Shown piece by piece: positions 1 through 7,157 of a DNA stretch of 64,000 nucleotides. The position numbers were made by a program, and so were the translations under genes. Each line of letters begins with the position of its first letter. Position 1 is the first letter of the stretch. Source of the stretch: Nonlabens sp. YIK11 (GTDB lineage Bacteria > Bacteroidota > Bacteroidia > Flavobacteriales > Flavobacteriaceae); NCBI RefSeq assembly GCF_001413925.1, contig NZ_LBMJ01000001.1:310001-374000 (forward strand), given 5' to 3'. The notes under the pieces were generated by a model, which ran no database searches, was not told the origin of the DNA, and saw only the letters and a list, made by a program, of their open reading frames with translations.

Positions 1-204
1 CTGCTAAACAAAGATTGGGGTGAGATAACTCAAGTTCCTAACTTTAATGAAGTTGAATTGATCCGTACTGAATCAGGTGGTGCAAACCCGACATTTACAT
101 TTGATCCTAGCATTACTAATAATAGTATTGAGCAGATCGATGATTTTGGTACAAGATCTTCAAGATGGCAAATGCAAATAGGTGCTAGATACATTTTCAA
201 CTAG
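1..204 (+). CDS. TonB-dependent receptor, C-terminal fragment
   Basis: Frame 1 is open from the window edge to TAG at 202-204, giving 67 residues that end in SSRWQMQIGARYIFN. An alternating aromatic/hydrophobic last strand finishing in Phe-Asn is the usual end of a Bacteroidota outer-membrane beta-barrel of the TonB-dependent receptor type with a carboxypeptidase-like regulatory N-terminus (Oar-like). Only this last part is in the window, so the substrate and the N-terminal plug cannot be judged. A strong hairpin terminator follows 30 nt later. Family call is inferred from the terminal pattern and composition only. Confidence 0.6.
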   Translation: MLNKDWGEITQVPNFNEVELIRTESGGANPTFTFDPSITNNSIEQIDDFGTRSSRWQMQIGARYIFN

Positions 205-233
205 TAACTAGTAACTAGTTACAAATAAAGATT

Positions 234-270
234 AGAACCCGATGCTCGCGCATCGGGTTCTTTGTTTTTG
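234..270 (+). terminator. Rho-independent terminator after the TonB receptor
   Basis: Stem GAACCCGATG / CATCGGGTTC with a short CTCGCG loop, followed by TTTGTTTTT. It ends the receptor transcript before the small membrane-protein gene at 300. Confidence 0.85.
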
Positions 271-299
271 GACTATTTTTGTGATCACAAATATTTACT

Positions 300-734
300 A
301 TGTACAACATTCTTAAAGCTGCTCACTCTGGATGGGCTTATTTACTTCTCATCGTTCTTTTCATCGCGACCGTTAATGCGCTTATAGGTTTGTTTGCTAA
401 AAAGGATTTTGGCAATAAGGACTTTAGTCTAGCTCTTGTTGGATTGATTGTTACGCATATCCAATTGCTCTTAGGACTTGCTTTATGGGCTTTATCGCCT
501 TACAGCAGCGCGCTGTTTTCCAATCCATCTGAAGTTATGGGAAATGTTGATCTAAGGTTACTCGCTGTGGAACATCCATTAATGATGATTGTTGCTGTAA
601 CACTATTGACTATAGGGTATTCAAAGCACAAGAAGAAGATCGTTAGTCATGGCAAGTTTAAGATGCTTTCGATATTTTACACACTAGCATTCTTGGTAGT
701 GCTAAGCAGACTTCCATGGGATCAGTGGATGTAG
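300..734 (+). CDS. Four-helix conserved membrane protein (cytochrome b-like)
   Basis: 144 residues with four clear hydrophobic segments, near residues 13-31, 42-65, 90-107 and 121-138. Histidines lie at the helix edges (H9, H52, H91), a layout seen in small b-type cytochrome-like membrane proteins of Bacteroidota, where related proteins are often called cytochrome B. Haem binding is inferred and unproven. It is a single gene bounded by a terminator on each side (234-270 and 754-790), so it is probably transcribed alone. A TATTTTTG element at 274-281 could be its promoter -7 box, giving a leader of roughly 15 nt. Confidence 0.7.
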   Translation: MYNILKAAHSGWAYLLLIVLFIATVNALIGLFAKKDFGNKDFSLALVGLIVTHIQLLLGLALWALSPYSSALFSNPSEVMGNVDLRLLAVEHPLMMIVAVTLLTIGYSKHKKKIVSHGKFKMLSIFYTLAFLVVLSRLPWDQWM

Positions 735-753
735 AATATTTAATTACATAAAA

Positions 754-790
754 CAAAAGCGGCGGAATTACATTCCGCCGCTTTTGTTTT
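754..790. terminator. Bidirectional terminator between convergent genes
   Basis: AAAAGCGGCGGAAT / ATTCCGCCGCTTTT with a 3-nt loop. T-rich tracts follow on both strands (TTTTGTTTTT to the right, TTTTGTTTTA on the minus strand), so it can end both the 300-734 gene and mfd. Confidence 0.9.
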
Positions 791-814
791 TAATACGTTA
801 CTGTAATTGGAGGT

Positions 815-850
815 CGCTTTCGCGCCTGCCTGTCGGCAGACAGGAAAGCG
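815..850. repeat. Composite palindrome: 16-bp repeat carrying a nested hairpin
   Basis: CGCTTTCGCG and AAAGCG, the two parts of the dispersed palindrome, are separated by 20 nt (825-844) that form an imperfect palindrome beginning CCTGCCTG and ending CAGACAGG. A second composite copy is split at the same point (25200-25236). It lies 14 nt beyond the mfd stop codon. Confidence 0.85.
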
Positions 851-864
851 AAACAATCGTTTAT

Positions 865-3800
865 CTATTCCTGCTCCACCGTTGCAGTTTCTAATGGCAG
901 CACATCGTTCATGATCTTGAATGCCTTGTCAACACTTGTGATGTGATCCATTTTTAGCAACAGTCTCAAGCCAGACCTGGTTTGCTTTTCTTTCATGTGC
1001 ATCTTACTGCCACGTTGGCTCATGGACTGTATCAAGAAATTGAAGGTCTCACTTTGATAAAACTTGCTGGTTTGATCTGCGATAAAATATCCTACAAACT
1101 TACCTTGCTTCATGACGATTTTCTCAAGTCCCATGCGACTCGCAATCCATTTGAGTTTAATGCTGGTGAGCAAATCTTCTGCTGGATAAGGCAACTCGCC
1201 AAAACGGTCTACCAGCTCCTTTCTAAATGTATCAAGCCCAGCCTGATCCTCTATATCATTAAGCTTAGAATATAGTGCCAGTCGCTCTGTCACACTATTG
1301 ATGTAATCATCTGGGAACAAGAGTTCAAAATCAGTATCGATGGTAACATCACTAACGTGTTTCTTTTTAGTCGCATCAGTAGGATACAAATCAGCAAACT
1401 CATTTTCCTTGAGTTCTTCTATGGCTTCACTGAGAATTTTTTGATAGGTATCAAATCCTATTTCATTGATAAAACCACTTTGCTCACCTCCTAGGATATC
1501 ACCTGCACCACGTATCTCAAGATCCTTCATCGCGATATTGAAACCACTACCCAGTTCTGAGAAATTCTCAATGGCTTGCATGCGCTTTCTGGCATCATCT
1601 GTCATCATATCGTAAGGTGGCGTGATGAAGTAACAAAATGCCTTCTTATTGCTACGACCTACTCTACCGCGCATCTGGTGCAAGTCAGATAGTCCAAAAT
1701 TATTGGCATTATTGATGAAAATGGTATTGGCATTAGGTACATCAAGTCCGCTTTCAATAATGGTAGTACTTACCAAAACATCAAACTCGCCCTTCATAAA
1801 TGCGAGCATCAATTCTTCCAGCTTTTTACCATCCATCTGCCCGTGGCCTATACCTACTCTTGCATCGGGCACTGATCGCTGGATCATTCCAGCCACTTCC
1901 TTAATATTTTCGATACGGTTGTGAACAAAAAACACCTGGCCACCACGAGAAATCTCATAGCTAATCGCATCTCTTATGGTCTCCTCAGAAAAGCGTACAA
2001 TTTGCGTTTCTATGGGATGCCTGTTAGGTGGTGCGGTTTTGATTACACTCAAGTCACGCGCTGCCATTAAAGAGAACTGCAGGGTTCTAGGAATGGGCGT
2101 TGCCGTTAAGGTTAACGTATCTATGTTCTCTTTGAGTGTCTTGAGCTTGTCCTTTACGGCAACCCCAAATTTTTGTTCTTCATCAATAATCAGCAATCCA
2201 ATATCCTTGAATTTGACCGATTTGTTGACCAATTGGTGCGTACCTATAACAATGTCAATAGAACCATCTGCAAGTCCATCCAGAACGGCGCGTCTTTCCT
2301 TTGCTGTACGGAATCGGTTCAAGTAATCCACCTTCACAGGCATGTCTACCAGACGTTCCTTAAAAGTTTTGGCGTGTTGAAACGCAAGAACCGTGGTAGG
2401 AACTAAAACAGCGACTTGTTTGCCATTAACAGCGGCTTTAAAAGCGGCACGTATAGCAACCTCAGTCTTACCAAAGCCTACGTCACCACAAACAAGACGG
2501 TCCATGGGACGCTCGCTTTCCATGTCATTTTTGACATCTTGAGTGGCCGTGCTTTGGTCTGGCGTGTCCTCATAGATAAAGCTGGCCTCAAGTTCATTTT
2601 GTAAGTAGCCGTCAGGCGCATATTGAAAGCCTTTGTTAGCACGACGCTTAGCATATAGTTTGATCAAGTCAAAAGCAATTTGCTTGACTCGTGTTTTTGT
2701 TTTGGCCTTGAGCTTTTTCCAGGCCGGACTTCCCAATTTATAGATCTTAGGAGTTTTACCATCCTTAGCGGAATAGCGCGTGATCTTGTGCAGTGAATGG
2801 ATGGAAACATACAAGATATCTCGCTCGCCATAAAACAGCTTGATCGCCTCTTGCATCTTGCCGTTGACATCAATTTTTTGAAGCCCGCCAAATCTTCCTA
2901 TTCCATGATCAATATGAGTCACATAATCACCTTTCTCTAGTGTGTTGAGCTCCTTGAGCGTGATGGCCTGCTTTTTAGCATAACCGTTCTTTAACTGGAA
3001 CTTGTGGTAGCGATCAAAAATCTCGTGGTCTGTGTAGCACGCGATGCGCAAATCGTGATCCATAAAACCACGATACAGTGTCATGATTACCGTTTCATAG
3101 GCCACATTAGCGCCCATGTCGTCAAAAATATCCTTGAATCTTTTGGCCTGCTGTGCCGTGCTGCAAAACAAGTAGGTTTTATAACCGTCAGCTTCATTTT
3201 GCTTCAGGTTATCGATAAGCAACTCAAACTGTTTATTAAAGGATGGCTGCGGTACGGTTTTGAAAGTAATGTCTGGCTGATTTCCAGATAATTCCACTAG
3301 GTTGAATTCCGCAAGCTGCTCTTTTAGCAGTGCCGATTTGCTAAAAATATCTTCTGGTTCCAACTGCTTGATTTCTCCTTGCAACTCGCTGTATGCTTGT
3401 TCCGCTTTCGCGAAAAGCGAATCTATCCTACCATACATCATCTCGACATTCCTCGCGATCACGACTGTCTTGGATGGAAGATATTTTAGGAAACTCTCTC
3501 GTTTTTCTGAAGACTGTTTATTCTCGACATTAGGAATAATGGACAGCTTCTTAATTTGATCCTTGGACAATTGTGTCTCCACGTCAAAGATGCGGATGGA
3601 GTCGATCTCGTTGCCAAAAAACTCAATGCGATAAGGCTCATCATTTGAAAATGAAAACACATCCAAAATACCACCACGCACCGAAAACTCTCCAGGTTCT
3701 GTCACAAAATCAACGCGCTTGAAGGCATATTCAAAAAGCACCTCATTAGCAAAGTCAATGGAGATCTGGTCGCCTACGCTTATTTTGAGCGTGTTGCGAT

Positions 3801-4215
3801 CCAGCTCTTTTTTAGTCACCACCTTTTCAAAAAGAGCATCTGGATAGGTGACGATGACCGCTGGTTTTTTACGGGAATTGATGCGATTCAGTACCTCAGC
3901 TCTCAAAAGAATGTTAGCGTTGTCTGTTTTTTCTATTTGATATGGCCTGCGATAACTGCCTGGATAGAAAAGCACGTGATCTTCACCTATCATTTTTTCC
4001 AGATCGTTCAAATAATAGGCAGCTTCTTCCTTGTCATTGAGCACAAAAAGAAATGGCTTATCAGTGGACTCAAACATATTTGTGAGTACCATGGACAAGG
4101 CGCTTCCCATAAGTCCCTTGATCTCGCACCTGCCGTTAGGTAATGATATATGATCCCTAAGTTTTAGGGATGGACTTGCGTTACTGTAAGATTCTAAAAT
4201 TTGTGGATAAGACAC
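865..4215 (-). CDS. mfd: Transcription-repair coupling factor Mfd
   Basis: Mfd displaces RNA polymerase stalled at DNA lesions and recruits the UvrABC excision machinery. Numbered from the longest possible frame (1123 residues from a TTG at 4236), there is a UvrB-like N-terminal region to about 300, the RNA-polymerase-interacting domain at about 432-490 (GDYVTHIDHGIGRFGG), and an SF2 translocase with Walker A GDVGFGKT at 584-591, DEEQ box at 685-688 and TATPIPRT, followed by the TRCF C-terminal domain. Length is normal. The frame has no ATG near the front. The TTG at 4236 lies inside a TATCTTTG promoter-like box (4234-4241, minus strand), so I prefer the GTG at 4215; the start remains uncertain. 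A copy of the dispersed palindrome with one extra A lies inside the gene (3403-3419), read as LFAKAE. Confidence 0.95.
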   Translation of the reverse strand: MSYPQILESYSNASPSLKLRDHISLPNGRCEIKGLMGSALSMVLTNMFESTDKPFLFVLNDKEEAAYYLNDLEKMIGEDHVLFYPGSYRRPYQIEKTDNANILLRAEVLNRINSRKKPAVIVTYPDALFEKVVTKKELDRNTLKISVGDQISIDFANEVLFEYAFKRVDFVTEPGEFSVRGGILDVFSFSNDEPYRIEFFGNEIDSIRIFDVETQLSKDQIKKLSIIPNVENKQSSEKRESFLKYLPSKTVVIARNVEMMYGRIDSLFAKAEQAYSELQGEIKQLEPEDIFSKSALLKEQLAEFNLVELSGNQPDITFKTVPQPSFNKQFELLIDNLKQNEADGYKTYLFCSTAQQAKRFKDIFDDMGANVAYETVIMTLYRGFMDHDLRIACYTDHEIFDRYHKFQLKNGYAKKQAITLKELNTLEKGDYVTHIDHGIGRFGGLQKIDVNGKMQEAIKLFYGERDILYVSIHSLHKITRYSAKDGKTPKIYKLGSPAWKKLKAKTKTRVKQIAFDLIKLYAKRRANKGFQYAPDGYLQNELEASFIYEDTPDQSTATQDVKNDMESERPMDRLVCGDVGFGKTEVAIRAAFKAAVNGKQVAVLVPTTVLAFQHAKTFKERLVDMPVKVDYLNRFRTAKERRAVLDGLADGSIDIVIGTHQLVNKSVKFKDIGLLIIDEEQKFGVAVKDKLKTLKENIDTLTLTATPIPRTLQFSLMAARDLSVIKTAPPNRHPIETQIVRFSEETIRDAISYEISRGGQVFFVHNRIENIKEVAGMIQRSVPDARVGIGHGQMDGKKLEELMLAFMKGEFDVLVSTTIIESGLDVPNANTIFINNANNFGLSDLHQMRGRVGRSNKKAFCYFITPPYDMMTDDARKRMQAIENFSELGSGFNIAMKDLEIRGAGDILGGEQSGFINEIGFDTYQKILSEAIEELKENEFADLYPTDATKKKHVSDVTIDTDFELLFPDDYINSVTERLALYSKLNDIEDQAGLDTFRKELVDRFGELPYPAEDLLTSIKLKWIASRMGLEKIVMKQGKFVGYFIADQTSKFYQSETFNFLIQSMSQRGSKMHMKEKQTRSGLRLLLKMDHITSVDKAFKIMNDVLPLETATVEQE
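3403..3419. repeat. Dispersed palindrome, variant with one extra A (in mfd)
   Basis: CGCTTTCGCGAAAAGCG: the 16-bp palindrome with one added A in the right arm. The extra base sets the phase so that the minus-strand gene reads LFAKAE. Confidence 0.8.
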
Positions 4216-4317
4216 TTGCAATGCAGTTAGCTGCAAAGATAGACTGCGACACTACCTGATCCCAAATATTGAGAATTCTTTCACAGCCTAAAGATCTTAA
4301 CCACCTATTTTTAGAAC

Positions 4318-5655
4318 ATGAAGAAATATGATGTTTTTGTTTTAGGAACTGGTACAGCTGGCAAACTGGTGGCCAATAGATGTAAAAATGCAGGACTAAA
4401 GGTCGGCATCATAGACAATAGAGAATATGGTGGCACTTGTTCCCAACGAGGTTGTGATCCTAAGAAGTTATTGCTGGCCAGCAGTGAAGCCGTGGATTAT
4501 GCCAGAAACATGCAAGGTGACGGCGTGGATGGTGAAGTAAACATCAACTGGAGAGATGCCTACAATTACATACGACGATACACTCAAAACATCCCTGACA
4601 ATACAGAATCTAGCCTGAAAGAAAACGGTATCGATTGCTATCACGGTGACGGTAGTTTTGTAGATGAAAAAACGTTTGTGTTTGACGATACCACTATAAC
4701 AGCAGATTACTTTGTTATCGCTACAGGTATGCAACCTAGGCCACTAACCATTCCAGGTGCAGATCATCTTCTTACCAGTGAGGATTTCTTTAAAATGAAG
4801 GATGTTCCAGAAAAGATGGTTTTTATAGGTGGTGGTTACATAGGTATGGAATTTAGTCACATGATGGCCAGAGCTGGCGTCAAGGTGACCATTATTGAAC
4901 AAGGCGACCAGATTTTATCACCCTTTGAAAAGTTTGTGGCAGATTTCCTTATGGAAGATTCTATCAAATTAGGTATCGACATTAAGTTGGAGTCTACCTT
5001 ATCATCTGTAGAAAAGAAAGATGGCAGGTTTGTAGTTCACTATGGAAATGAAGGTTCCATCCATCAAATCACGACAGATGTAGTTTACAACACCACAGGT
5101 CGTGTACCGTCCACAAAATCTTTGCACCTTGATAAAGCTGGTGTGGTAACAGATCAAGGTAGTGTGGTCGTCAATGACTGTTTGCAAAGCACTACCAATG
5201 AGCGATTCTATGCATGTGGAGATGTCACCAACATGAATCTACCTTTGACGCCGTTAAGCAACCTAGAAGGAGCCATCGCCGCAAAAAATATTATTGAAGG
5301 CAAGCATCCACTCGTTCCCGTAGACATTCCTAGCGTTGCCTTTACCATCCCGCAGGTGGCCAGCATAGGTTTGACCGAGGCGCAAGCCAATGATCAAAAT
5401 AAAAAGTTCAAAGTCCTTAAAGGTGATGCCAGCGGCTGGTTCAATACACGCCGTATGAATGCAGGCACTTATGCTTATAAGGTTTTGGTAGATGATGAAA
5501 CAGGAATGGTTCTAGGCGCGCATATCGTTTCTCACGAGGCTGGAGAAACTATCAATCTATTTTCTGTCGCAATGAATCACGATATCACATTCCAGCATTT
5601 ACAGCAAACGATATTTACCTATCCTAGCTGGGCTAACGACCTCAAAAGTTTTTAA
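4318..5655 (+). CDS. FAD-dependent pyridine nucleotide-disulfide oxidoreductase
   Basis: 445 residues of the glutathione reductase/dihydrolipoamide dehydrogenase/mercuric reductase family. The N-terminal dinucleotide motif is GTGTAG at 10-15. The redox-active disulfide is C41-C46 in GGTCSQRGCDPKK. A second nucleotide-binding motif, GGGYIG, follows at about 171, and the FAD-contact motif YACGDV near 300. The C-terminal dimerisation domain ends early with FTYPSWANDLKSF: the His-Pro-Thr-x-x-Glu signature carrying the catalytic base of glutathione and dihydrolipoamide reductases is replaced by Tyr-Pro-Ser. It is therefore unlikely to be standard Lpd or Gor, and the substrate is unknown. It is monocistronic, divergent from mfd, and its stop overlaps the TspO-like gene on the other strand by 4 nt. 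Confidence 0.85.
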   Translation: MKKYDVFVLGTGTAGKLVANRCKNAGLKVGIIDNREYGGTCSQRGCDPKKLLLASSEAVDYARNMQGDGVDGEVNINWRDAYNYIRRYTQNIPDNTESSLKENGIDCYHGDGSFVDEKTFVFDDTTITADYFVIATGMQPRPLTIPGADHLLTSEDFFKMKDVPEKMVFIGGGYIGMEFSHMMARAGVKVTIIEQGDQILSPFEKFVADFLMEDSIKLGIDIKLESTLSSVEKKDGRFVVHYGNEGSIHQITTDVVYNTTGRVPSTKSLHLDKAGVVTDQGSVVVNDCLQSTTNERFYACGDVTNMNLPLTPLSNLEGAIAAKNIIEGKHPLVPVDIPSVAFTIPQVASIGLTEAQANDQNKKFKVLKGDASGWFNTRRMNAGTYAYKVLVDDETGMVLGAHIVSHEAGETINLFSVAMNHDITFQHLQQTIFTYPSWANDLKSF

Positions 5656-6476
5656 GCTTTACTGGCGCGCCACTGCTGGAACTTTAGCATAGGATTGGTA
5701 GCTCTATTTTGATACCCGTGAATCATGCAATTAATCGCTATCAATATAGCAGCGCCTAAGGCTAGGTAAGCAATATCGTCCATGGTTCCTGTGTGTCTCA
5801 CATAAATCGCCACCAGTGCCCAAACGGCAACTCCTGCAAATTCACGCATATTGCGATACCAGACCATCAATAAATTGATAATCGTTGCGACAACAATAAT
5901 TCCTATAGTGGCTAGTACTTGTTGATTTTCTGGAATATCAAACATACCATTCAAATAACTCGCGACATTTGCGATAATTGCGACACTTATCCATCCAGAG
6001 TACAAACACAAAGGCCACCATACAAAGGCGATAATAGGAAATGGCGCATCCCACAATTCCATGTCCAGCTGCTTAACGCAAAGCAGTAAACAAACCAGTA
6101 TTCCTACCATACAAAGCACAGATGCTCCAATCATTTCTTCCAGCCACAAAGCCACCCAAATAGAGCAAAATATATTGGCCGCCAGAAAATAAGGGAAAGT
6201 GGTGATCACAAAGTTGGTCCTATAGCTGCGAGGTTGAAGGGATTTCGCTTTCGCGAAAGCGGAATACACACCATATCCAGCAAACACCAATAGCATCAAG
6301 AAAATAAGACCCCAAATAGAGAAGGCATAGCTAGCTGGAGTAAACAGGTTATTGTACTCTGCACTTAGATCACCTACCGTTCTACAGTTGAAGTTTCCCG
6401 TGTTTGCGTAGCCATTCCATGCAATGAGAATGATAACCATCAAAAGGTTGAGTATGCTGATCAGACGTTTGTACAT
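5652..6476 (-). CDS. TspO/MBR-related tryptophan-rich membrane protein
   Basis: 274 residues with seven to eight hydrophobic helices and many tryptophans (for example AFSIWGLIF near 52-60 and IAFVWWPLCLYSGW near 148-161). This matches the long Bacteroidota proteins annotated as tryptophan-rich sensory protein, relatives of TspO that bind porphyrins or other small hydrophobic ligands; no ligand can be assigned here. It is last in the leftward series porZ-recO-TonB receptor-pdeM-this gene, 35 nt after pdeM. An exact copy of the 16-bp palindrome (6246-6261) is translated as SAFAKAKS in a loop between helices. Confidence 0.65.
   Translation of the reverse strand: MYKRLISILNLLMVIILIAWNGYANTGNFNCRTVGDLSAEYNNLFTPASYAFSIWGLIFLMLLVFAGYGVYSAFAKAKSLQPRSYRTNFVITTFPYFLAANIFCSIWVALWLEEMIGASVLCMVGILVCLLLCVKQLDMELWDAPFPIIAFVWWPLCLYSGWISVAIIANVASYLNGMFDIPENQQVLATIGIIVVATIINLLMVWYRNMREFAGVAVWALVAIYVRHTGTMDDIAYLALGAAILIAINCMIHGYQNRATNPMLKFQQWRASKA
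6246..6261. repeat. Dispersed palindrome, exact copy (in TspO-like gene)
   Basis: CGCTTTCGCGAAAGCG, read in the minus-strand gene as AFAKA. Confidence 0.95.
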
Positions 6477-6511
6477 GGCTAGGTTTTGTGGGAATAAATA
6501 TACAGTAGTTT

Positions 6512-7153
6512 TTAGGATAACTCTACCACTTCATTCTCCACACAAACGAAAATGCGATTGCCCTTTTGAGGCTTCATGGCATAGGTTCCGGTAAAATCCC
6601 CAAAAGCTGGAACAATCATACCATAATCTGTACAGAAAAAACAAGGCATTTTTAAACGTTGCCTACCTATTCCCGTCAATTTTACCGCAGGATGTATGTG
6701 CCCTGCAATGTTGAAGACGTTTTCCATTTCTAAGGGATGATGGGTGAGCAGCACATCGCCCATTTGTAATTGCTGTACCGTTTTTATTCCCAGCATATTG
6801 AAATGATCGCTTGATATAAGGTCGTGATTTCCCATGACCAGCGTGAGTTCAATACTTTGCATGCGGGACCATTGCTCAAAAAAATGCCACTCTGCATTCT
6901 GATAGGAGTGAAATAAGTCTCCTAAAAACCAAAGCCGTGAAGGCTTGAAATAATCGATCACAGCATTAAGTTTATCATATTCATTGTCATCTGCCTGCGA
7001 TGGCACGGCCATTCCGTGCTTTCTAAAATGGGCGCTTTTGCCCAAATGAACATCTGCCAATAAAACAACATCCTGTTCCTGCCAGTAGCAGGCACCAGTG
7101 CTATGTAAATGAAAGGTCTGATTGTGAAGAGTTACTTGGAGACTATCACTCAT
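6512..7153 (-). CDS. pdeM: Ligase-associated DNA damage response endonuclease PdeM
   Basis: 213-residue calcineurin-like metallophosphoesterase of the PdeM type. Metal ligands are visible in order: D34 and H36 (LADVHLGK), D79 (FLGDLFHS), N109-H110-D111 (MGNHD), H138 (THHPLE) and H152/H154 (GHIHP). PdeM is normally found with an ATP-dependent DNA ligase, an exonuclease and a DEXH helicase that act together in DNA damage response. None of these partners is adjacent here; it lies 4 nt downstream of the TonB receptor gene and is probably co-transcribed with it. Length is typical. Confidence 0.85.
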   Translation of the reverse strand: MSDSLQVTLHNQTFHLHSTGACYWQEQDVVLLADVHLGKSAHFRKHGMAVPSQADDNEYDKLNAVIDYFKPSRLWFLGDLFHSYQNAEWHFFEQWSRMQSIELTLVMGNHDLISSDHFNMLGIKTVQQLQMGDVLLTHHPLEMENVFNIAGHIHPAVKLTGIGRQRLKMPCFFCTDYGMIVPAFGDFTGTYAMKPQKGNRIFVCVENEVVELS

Positions 7154-7157
7154 TGTT

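Noticed and set aside
201..222. Tandem TAACTAG units after the first gene as a possible attachment site
   Set aside because: Only about three short units, including the stop codon, with no integrase, second copy or tRNA nearby.
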